Shown here piece by piece: positions 1 through 4,986 of a DNA stretch of 6,794 nucleotides. The first letter of the stretch is position 1; each line of letters begins with the position of its first letter. Source of the DNA: an uncultured Clostridia bacterium (GTDB lineage Bacteria; Bacillota; Clostridia; Oscillospirales; Acutalibacteraceae). The notes under the pieces are model-generated. The model did not search any database. It was not told the DNA's origin and saw only the letters and a program-made list of their open reading frames with translations. Position numbers and translations under genes: made by a program. Location of the stretch: assembly GCA_944381295.1 (NCBI GenBank), contig CALWKP010000066.1, forward strand, positions 1 to 6,794, written 5' to 3'.

Positions 1-1
1 C

Positions 2-32
2 TTGCATGTGACGTAACGTCATGAAGTATAAT
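2..32 (+). promoter_or_regulatory. MerR-type promoter with palindromic operator
   Basis: A -35 box TTGCAT (2-7) and a perfect -10 box TATAAT (27-32) are separated by 19 bp instead of the usual 17. This overlong spacing is the hallmark of promoters activated by MerR-family regulators, which untwist the DNA to bring the two boxes into register. The spacer contains a perfect inverted repeat, TGACGT-A-ACGTCA (9-21), placed where a MerR dimer binds. The next gene encodes a MerR regulator, so autoregulation of the whole operon is the simple reading. Transcription would begin near 38-40, leaving a leader of about 40 nt. The spacing and palindrome are seen directly; binding by the adjacent regulator is inferred. 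Confidence 0.88.
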
Positions 33-66
33 GAATGACAAACAAAGAAAAACGTGTTGTTGGAAC

Positions 67-72
67 AGGAGG
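67..72 (+). promoter_or_regulatory. Shine-Dalgarno site that fixes the regulator start
   Basis: AGGAGG lies 5 nt before the ATG at 78. The frame is also open from a GTG at 54, but that codon has no ribosome binding site, and the extra eight residues would be encoded across this Shine-Dalgarno sequence. The ATG at 78 is therefore preferred. Confidence 0.85.
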
Positions 73-77
73 AACGC

Positions 78-878
78 ATGGAACAGTATCGAGCGATACC
101 GCCGGGGTATTGGACAGTTGGAGAAGTGGCAAAAAAGATGGGGATTACTGTCCGGACCTTACAATATTACGATCAGGAAAAATTACTTTGCCCATCGGCG
201 GTGAGCGAAGGGGGACGCAGGCTGTACACCGATAAAGACTTTGTAAAGCTTCATCAGATTTTGTCGTTAAAATCCCTTGGGTTTTCGCTGGATGATATCA
301 AGAAACGTTTGATGCCGCTGGATACCCCAGAAGAAGTAGCTCAGGTGCTGGAAGACCAGGCAATGGAAATCCGGCAGAAGATAAAAGCGTTATCAGAATC
401 CCAGAAGGAAATAGAGATGCTGCGGGAAGAGGTGCTGCGTATGCAGTCGGTGAACTTCAAAAAATACGCAGACATTATTGTAAATCTTCAAATGAAAAAT
501 GAATTTTATTGGCTGATCAAATATTTTGATGACCAGATGATGGATTATATTCGGAAGCGTTTTGATAAAGAGAGCGGTCAGCGGTTTATGAAGCAATTTA
601 ATGATCTGAGTGATAAAATTTTACAGTTTCAGAAGGAAGGAATCCCTCCGGAAAGCAGTACGGCGCAGGAACTTGCAGGGGCGTTTTGGGAAATGGTCAT
701 GGACTTTACAAACGGGGACCAGAGCATGCTGCCGAAGCTTATGGAAATAGGAGGAATGGAAAAAGGGGACGAAAGCTGGAAAGAAAAGCAAGAAGCAGTA
801 AATTCTTATATTGGGAAAGCATTGGAAATTTATTTTCAGAAAATGGGTATCAACCCTTTTGGAGAGGAAAAGCCATGA
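78..878 (+). CDS. MerR family transcriptional regulator, TipA-like
   Basis: A 266-residue DNA-binding regulator that probably senses a small molecule and activates its own exporter operon. The N-terminal winged helix-turn-helix covers about residues 11-80, with the MerR marks RTLQYYDQEKLL (26-37), GRRLYT (46-51) and LKSLGFSLDDIKK (64-76). A charged coiled coil (about 83-127) follows and would form the dimer. Residues 130-266 are a long helical region rich in aromatic, Met and acidic residues; this fits the TipAS-like antibiotic-recognition domain, but that match is by general character, not by a search. There is one cysteine (C38), which argues against a metal-binding or redox MerR. The start is set by AGGAGG at 67-72. 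The stop overlaps the ATPase start by 4 bp (ATGA), placing both in one operon. Its likely binding site is the palindrome at 9-21. The family call is secure; the ligand is unknown. Confidence 0.93.
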   Translation: MEQYRAIPPGYWTVGEVAKKMGITVRTLQYYDQEKLLCPSAVSEGGRRLYTDKDFVKLHQILSLKSLGFSLDDIKKRLMPLDTPEEVAQVLEDQAMEIRQKIKALSESQKEIEMLREEVLRMQSVNFKKYADIIVNLQMKNEFYWLIKYFDDQMMDYIRKRFDKESGQRFMKQFNDLSDKILQFQKEGIPPESSTAQELAGAFWEMVMDFTNGDQSMLPKLMEIGGMEKGDESWKEKQEAVNSYIGKALEIYFQKMGINPFGEEKP

Positions 879-1690
879 ATAGTGCAATACAGGTGAATGG
901 TTTAGAAAAGAAATACGGAGCGCATATCGTGTTGAAAGGGATTCATTTTACAGTGGAAAAGGGGGAAATTTTTGCACTGCTAGGCGTTAATGGAGCAGGC
1001 AAAACAACAACTCTGGAATGTATGGAAGGCTTACGGGGATACGATGCGGGGAGCATTTTGATTGATGGAACACTCGGAGCACAATTGCAGTCGGCATCGC
1101 TTCCGGCACATATGAGACCTTTGGAAGCTATCCGACTGTTCGAGAAATACAAAAGGACAAAACTGCAAAAATCGGTGTTGGAAAATCTGGGGATTCCAGA
1201 ATTGGCCAAAAAGCAATATGGAGAACTGTCCACAGGACAAAAACGCCGGGTACATCTTGCTCTGGCGTTGACAGGAAATCCGGATATTTTAATTTTGGAC
1301 GAGCCAACGTCAGGATTGGATATCAATGGAAGACAAAATCTTCACGAACAAATCAGGAAGTTAAAAAAAGAAGGCAAGACGGTTGTCCTGGCAAGTCATG
1401 ATATGGCAGAAGTGGAAGAGCTTTGTGATAGGATTGCGATTTTACACGGTGGAAAAATTGTTTTTGTGGGGACCGTGGAAGAACTGGCAAAAAAAGTAGG
1501 AAAACGGTATCTTGTACAGGTGAAGACAACTGCTGGTAAACAAAGTGTAGCGACAGGCGATATTGGGGAAACCCTGCTGGTACTGCTGGAAGATTTCAAA
1601 CGGAAACAGCTTCCGATTCTGGATATTCGGGTAGATCGAGGAACATTGGAACAACATTTTATGAAGATTGCGAAAGGGGAAGGAGAATGA
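875..1690 (+). CDS. ABC transporter ATP-binding protein, drug-export type
   Basis: A 271-residue ATPase subunit that would drive the permease encoded next to it, on the cytoplasmic face of the membrane. Visible motifs in order: Walker A GVNGAGKTT (37-45), Q-loop LQS (71-73, Q72), signature LSTGQ (118-122, a variant of LSGGQ), Walker B ILILDE (138-143), D-loop SGLD (146-149) and switch histidine H175 in ASHDMAEVEE. Residues from about 205 form a C-terminal extension typical of DrrA/CcmA-like exporters. The stretch from Walker A lysine K43 to Q72 is only 29 residues, about a dozen fewer than in typical members of this class. The start is the ATG at 875, 7 nt after GGAGAGG (861-867) and overlapping the regulator stop. 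The frame is open farther upstream, but only through the regulator gene. Export direction is inferred from the family and the absence of a binding-protein gene; the substrate is unknown. Confidence 0.94.
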   Translation: MNSAIQVNGLEKKYGAHIVLKGIHFTVEKGEIFALLGVNGAGKTTTLECMEGLRGYDAGSILIDGTLGAQLQSASLPAHMRPLEAIRLFEKYKRTKLQKSVLENLGIPELAKKQYGELSTGQKRRVHLALALTGNPDILILDEPTSGLDINGRQNLHEQIRKLKKEGKTVVLASHDMAEVEELCDRIAILHGGKIVFVGTVEELAKKVGKRYLVQVKTTAGKQSVATGDIGETLLVLLEDFKRKQLPILDIRVDRGTLEQHFMKIAKGEGE

Positions 1691-2400
1691 GTGCGTTTTT
1701 GTATGCAGTAGCCCTGCAATGGAGATTGGACATACGCAGCAAAACATTGCTCATCACTTGTTATTTGGTGCCATTGTTGTTTTTTGCGATTATGGGAGGA
1801 ATTTTTACCGCAATCACACCAGAAACGAAAGATTCCCTGATTGCATCGATGACAGTAATGGGGATTTCTATGGGTGCAATGATCGGTCTGCCTCCTTCTT
1901 TGGCAGAACTGTATGGCAGCGATATCAAAAAAGCTTATCAAGCCAATGGAATACCCATAGGACTGGGGATAACGGCAATATTCCTGTCGGCATGGATCCA
2001 TTTGTTTTTGATGAGTGTGATCATCTATCTTATTGCTCCCGTGGCGTTTGATGCCTTGCTTCCGGTACATTCTTTGCGCTATTTTGGATCTCTGGCACTG
2101 TTTTTGACCGTTTCATTAAGTGTTGGTGGCGTGTTGGGACTTTCTGTGAAAAATCAGGCAAAGCTTACTATGGTGTCGCAGCTTGTTTTCCTGCCATCGA
2201 TCATGCTGTCGGGAATTTTGTTCCCTGTGGGATTACTTCCGGATGCGTTGAAATTTTTGGGGAAGATTTTTCCGGCATCCTGGGGATATCGGTTGATGCT
2301 TGGGGATGGTTCGAATTTTCTCAATATCTTGCCGCTGCTGGTGATCTTTTTCGCAGCGGGAATGATTTGTGTGGCTTTGCTGAGGAGGAGAAAAGTTTAA
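1687..2400 (+). CDS. ABC-2 type transporter permease
   Basis: A 237-residue membrane protein that is the likely channel partner of the upstream ATPase. Six hydrophobic segments can be seen at about residues 21-40, 51-70, 91-119, 131-152, 160-184 and 212-232. The protein has a short basic N-terminus and ends with RRRK on the cytoplasmic side. The fifth segment with MLSGILFPVGLLP (172-184) and the following short amphipathic stretch with FPASW (195-199) are typical of ABC-2 exporters. The length fits a half-transporter that works as a homodimer with two ATPase copies. The start overlaps the ATPase stop by 4 bp (ATGA). A GGGGA run about 6 nt upstream can serve as ribosome binding site, and the closer AAGGAG sits only 1 nt away. 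The protein lacks a cleavable signal peptide. Family assignment rests on topology and the C-terminal motif; substrate specificity is not readable. Confidence 0.9.
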   Translation: MSAFLYAVALQWRLDIRSKTLLITCYLVPLLFFAIMGGIFTAITPETKDSLIASMTVMGISMGAMIGLPPSLAELYGSDIKKAYQANGIPIGLGITAIFLSAWIHLFLMSVIIYLIAPVAFDALLPVHSLRYFGSLALFLTVSLSVGGVLGLSVKNQAKLTMVSQLVFLPSIMLSGILFPVGLLPDALKFLGKIFPASWGYRLMLGDGSNFLNILPLLVIFFAAGMICVALLRRRKV

Positions 2401-2499
2401 AACAGGGCCGGAAACATCGATCATTGGATAGAGGAGATTTTAGGTAGGCACAGCCCGATAGGATGGTCATTACGATTCCTGGATAAACTTTCAGAGGTA

Positions 2500-2528
2500 T
2501 TGCCGTTTTGGGGATTAGTTGATAGAAT
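2500..2528 (+). promoter_or_regulatory. Putative sigma-A promoter of the alpha-galactosidase gene
   Basis: TTGCCG (2500-2505, 4 of 6 consensus bases) and TAGAAT (2523-2528, 5 of 6) are separated by 17 bp. Transcription would start near 2535, leaving a leader of about 20 nt with the ribosome binding site. The rest of the gap (2401-2499) shows no convincing terminator or other gene, so read-through from the exporter operon also remains possible. Confidence 0.6.
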
Positions 2529-2539
2529 AAAGAAAACGG
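2503..2539. repeat. Inverted repeat flanking the galactosidase promoter, candidate operator
   Basis: CCGTTTT (2503-2509) and its exact reverse complement AAAACGG (2533-2539) lie with centres 30 bp apart, close to three helical turns. The left arm overlaps the -35 box and the right arm falls around the expected transcription start, so a regulator bound to both arms would bracket the promoter. The repeat is seen directly. An operator role is inferred, and a 7-bp match in a short window can arise by chance. Confidence 0.4.
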
Positions 2540-2542
2540 GAA

Positions 2543-2550
2543 AAGGAAGG
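2543..2550 (+). promoter_or_regulatory. Shine-Dalgarno site that fixes the galactosidase start
   Basis: AAGGAAGG lies 6 nt before the ATG at 2557. A possible TTG start at 2500 in the same frame has no properly spaced ribosome binding site and coincides with the likely -35 box, so the ATG at 2557 is chosen. Confidence 0.8.
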
Positions 2551-2556
2551 AATTTT

Positions 2557-4821
2557 ATGGGAATCATATATGATCCGGCCAGCCGGCAGTTTCATTTGTT
2601 CAATCAGGAGATCAGCTATGTGTTCCGGATTATGGAGAACGAGCAGCTGGAACATTTATATTATGGAAAAAGAATAACACCTTATCAGGACCTTTCGTAT
2701 TTATCCGAACGCGGACATAGGGATATGCAGGTATGTCCGATCAAAGGGAACCCATATTTTTCTCTGGAACATATCCGCCAGGAATACCCTGCTTTTGGGA
2801 CTGGGGATATGCGTTATCCTGGCTATGAGATTGAAGCGGAGGACGGGAACCGGACCGTTCGTTTTGTTTACCAGTCCCACGAAATTTATTCCGGCAAAAA
2901 ACCGATAACGGGGTTGCCATCTACCTATGTGGAATCTCCGGAAGAAGCGCAGAGTATTGAGATCACACTCTGGGAACCGGATAGGAAGTTGGAAATGAAG
3001 CTTTTTTATACGGTGTATGAATGTCTGCCGGTGATTGCCAGACATGTGGAATTTACCAATCTGGGAGAACAATCTGCTACGTTGGAAACGGCAATGAGTT
3101 TGACTCTGGATATGCCGGATAAAGATTACGAAATGATGGAACTAGTGGGGACCTGGGGACGGGAACGTCATATCAGGAAGAGGAAGCTTGAGGTTGGGGT
3201 ACAATCGATACATAGCTTGCGGGGACATAGCAGCCATCAATATAATCCGTTTCTTGCGTTATTGAGACCAAATGCCACAGAAACAAGCGGGGAAGTTATT
3301 GGTGTCAGCCTGATTTACAGCGGGGATTTTTTGGCGCAGGCGGAAGTCGATAATTTTGATGTGACCAGAATTACGATTGGGATCCATCCGCAGGAATTTC
3401 GGTGGAAAATGTCTCCGGGAGAGACTTTTGCAACACCGGAAGCGGTATTGGTTTATTCAGATGCCGGATGCAACCAGATGAGCCAGGCCTTCCATCAGTT
3501 ATATCAAAAACGGCTGGTGAGAGGTGTCTGGAGGGATCAGGTACGCCCGATCTTAATCAACAACTGGGAAGCAACCTATTTTGATTTCCATGAAGAAAAA
3601 CTGCTGCAAATCGCCCGGAAAGCAAAAGAAATCGGCATCGAATTGTTTGTGCTGGATGACGGCTGGTTTGGAAAACGCAACGATAGCCGGTCATCCTTGG
3701 GCGACTGGTATCCGAATTTGGAAAAACTGCCGCAGGGGATTGTAGGGATCTCGGAAAAAATCCATGCAATGGGAATGAAATTTGGACTTTGGTTCGAACC
3801 GGAAATGGTGAACGAAAACAGCGACCTCTACCGGGCGCATCCGGATTGGGTGCTTGGCGACTATACCAAGAGCTTAGGGGCAGGAAGAGACCAATACGTC
3901 CTCGATTTTTCGAGAAAAGAGGTCGTAGACTATCTGTACCAGAAGATGTATGAGATTTTGTCGTCCGCAAAGATCGATTATATCAAATGGGATTGTAACC
4001 GATCGTTTAGTGATGTGTTTTCCAACGCCAAATCCCCGGAGGAACAGGGAAAGGTGAGGCATCAGTTCATTTTAGGGGTCTATGACCTGTATGAACGTCT
4101 GAGGGAGGCGTTTCCGGAGATCTTGTTTGAATCCTGTGCCAGCGGCGGGGCAAGATTTGACCCCGGAATGTTGTATTATGCCCCGCAGGCGTGGGTGTCG
4201 GATGATACAGATGCGGTGGAACGCATCAAGATCCAGTACGGGACAAGTATGGTCTATCCAGTAAGCAGCATGGGGAGCCATGTGTCCAAAGTACCGAACG
4301 AGCAGGTGTTCCGCAATACTTCCTTGCATACCAGAGCAGCTGTAGCGTATTTTGGAACATTTGGGTATGAATTGGATCTAACACAGCTGGAGTCATCTGA
4401 ACTGGAGGAAATGAAAAGACAGATTGTGTTAATGAAAGAAAAAAGAAATTTATTCCAATATGGAAAATTTTATCGTTTGCGCGACCCGTTTGAGGGGGAT
4501 AAGAATACGGCAGCCTGGATGGCTGTCTCCGAGGACCAAACAGAAGCAATTGTGGCCTACTACCGCATCATGCAGCCGATTGAATGGAGATATGAACGGC
4601 TTCCCTTGTTAGGGCTGAAAACAGAGGCATGTTATTGCATTGAAGAATGGGAAAGGGATGCAGATCAAGAACAAGATGGAATCCGCAGCGGCTCAGAATT
4701 GGAACAAATCGGCCTTATTTTATCGGATTGGGCCTCAGGGAAAAAGGCGATTGCCAGGGAACTACAAGGGGACTATATGGCACGTTTGTTTTTTCTGAAA
4801 GAAGTTTCAGAGAGGAAATAA
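2557..4821 (+). CDS. agaA: Alpha-galactosidase, glycoside hydrolase family 36
   Basis: A 754-residue enzyme that removes terminal alpha-1,6-linked galactose from melibiose, raffinose, stachyose and related sugars by a retaining mechanism. Domains in order: an N-terminal beta-sandwich (about 1-310) with a GDMRYPGYEI segment near residue 82 and a GLPSTYVE segment; a TIM-barrel catalytic domain (about 325-640); and a C-terminal beta domain. Key residues visible are W337, the pair D367-D368 in LDDGWFGKRND, K477-W478-D479 (D479 as nucleophile), E525-S-C527, and D549 in WVSDDTD as acid/base. The spacing of nucleophile and acid/base (70 residues) and a constant one-residue offset agree with my recollection of Geobacillus AgaA numbering (D478, D548). 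No signal peptide is present, so it acts in the cytoplasm on imported oligosaccharides. It has its own promoter and Shine-Dalgarno. No transporter or sugar regulator gene is adjacent, so it appears to be a stand-alone gene. The family is near certain; the symbol is by similarity. Confidence 0.97.
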   Translation: MGIIYDPASRQFHLFNQEISYVFRIMENEQLEHLYYGKRITPYQDLSYLSERGHRDMQVCPIKGNPYFSLEHIRQEYPAFGTGDMRYPGYEIEAEDGNRTVRFVYQSHEIYSGKKPITGLPSTYVESPEEAQSIEITLWEPDRKLEMKLFYTVYECLPVIARHVEFTNLGEQSATLETAMSLTLDMPDKDYEMMELVGTWGRERHIRKRKLEVGVQSIHSLRGHSSHQYNPFLALLRPNATETSGEVIGVSLIYSGDFLAQAEVDNFDVTRITIGIHPQEFRWKMSPGETFATPEAVLVYSDAGCNQMSQAFHQLYQKRLVRGVWRDQVRPILINNWEATYFDFHEEKLLQIARKAKEIGIELFVLDDGWFGKRNDSRSSLGDWYPNLEKLPQGIVGISEKIHAMGMKFGLWFEPEMVNENSDLYRAHPDWVLGDYTKSLGAGRDQYVLDFSRKEVVDYLYQKMYEILSSAKIDYIKWDCNRSFSDVFSNAKSPEEQGKVRHQFILGVYDLYERLREAFPEILFESCASGGARFDPGMLYYAPQAWVSDDTDAVERIKIQYGTSMVYPVSSMGSHVSKVPNEQVFRNTSLHTRAAVAYFGTFGYELDLTQLESSELEEMKRQIVLMKEKRNLFQYGKFYRLRDPFEGDKNTAAWMAVSEDQTEAIVAYYRIMQPIEWRYERLPLLGLKTEACYCIEEWERDADQEQDGIRSGSELEQIGLILSDWASGKKAIARELQGDYMARLFFLKEVSERK

Positions 4822-4830
4822 ACGGAAAAA

Positions 4831-4872
4831 TTGTGTAACCAAATAGAGAATAAATAAAGTGCTTTTACACAA
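4831..4872. repeat. 8-bp inverted repeat in the gap before the DUF885 gene
   Basis: TTGTGTAA (4831-4838) is exactly reverse-complementary to TTACACAA (4865-4872), with 26 AT-rich bases between. As RNA this would be a weak stem with a large loop and no T run after it, so it is a poor terminator for the galactosidase gene. As DNA the two arms sit 34 bp apart, just upstream of the -35 box at 4890, where a regulator could bind. Function is not established. Confidence 0.35.
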
Positions 4873-4889
4873 AAACGCGCTCATAACAC

Positions 4890-4918
4890 TTGTTGTTTTA
4901 GATGGAATATGGTATTCT
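4890..4918 (+). promoter_or_regulatory. Putative extended -10 promoter of the DUF885 gene
   Basis: A -10 box TATTCT (4913-4918) is preceded by TGG (4910-4912), giving the TGn extension that compensates for a poor -35. The -35 candidate TTGTTG (4890-4895) lies 17 bp upstream but matches the consensus only in its first three bases. Transcription would start near 4925, giving a leader of about 60 nt. The leader has the direct repeat CTAGGCTAGG (4917-4926) at the start region and a T5 run at 4951-4955, without a stable hairpin before it. Confidence 0.5.
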
Positions 4919-4973
4919 AGGCTAGGAGACAACAGATTGGCATAAGAGCCTTTTTGTATGGAATTACTTTGGG

Positions 4974-4979
4974 AAGGAG
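4974..4979 (+). promoter_or_regulatory. Shine-Dalgarno site that fixes the DUF885 protein start
   Basis: AAGGAG lies 7 nt before the ATG at 4987 but only 1 nt before the in-frame ATG at 4981. A still earlier TTG at 4954 has no such site. The ATG at 4987 is therefore the best start, and use of 4981 would add only two residues. Confidence 0.75.
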
Positions 4980-4986
4980 AATGATT

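Noticed and set aside
54..77. GTG start at 54 giving an eight-residue longer regulator
   Set aside because: It has no ribosome binding site, and the added codons run over the AGGAGG that serves the ATG at 78.
686..874. Upstream extension of the ATPase reading frame
   Set aside because: It lies wholly inside the regulator gene in another frame and shows no family similarity; the ATG at 875 has a proper Shine-Dalgarno and the coupled overlap.
1396..2070. Minus-strand open frame of 224 codons across the ATPase-permease junction
   Set aside because: It is antisense to two clear transporter genes and has a composition rich in Cys, His and Ser typical of a shadow frame.
2530..2545. Catabolite-repression (cre-like) site near AAGAAAACGGGAAAAG
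   Set aside because: It has about three mismatches to the cre consensus at informative positions; a similar AAAAACGCG stretch at 4871-4879 is equally poor.
2500..2556. TTG start at 2500 adding 19 residues to the galactosidase
   Set aside because: No well-spaced ribosome binding site, overlap with the likely -35 box, and the family N-terminus matches a start at 2557.
4939..4955. Short GGC...GCC stem followed by T5 as an attenuator in the DUF885 leader
   Set aside because: Only 3 base pairs can form, too weak for a terminator.
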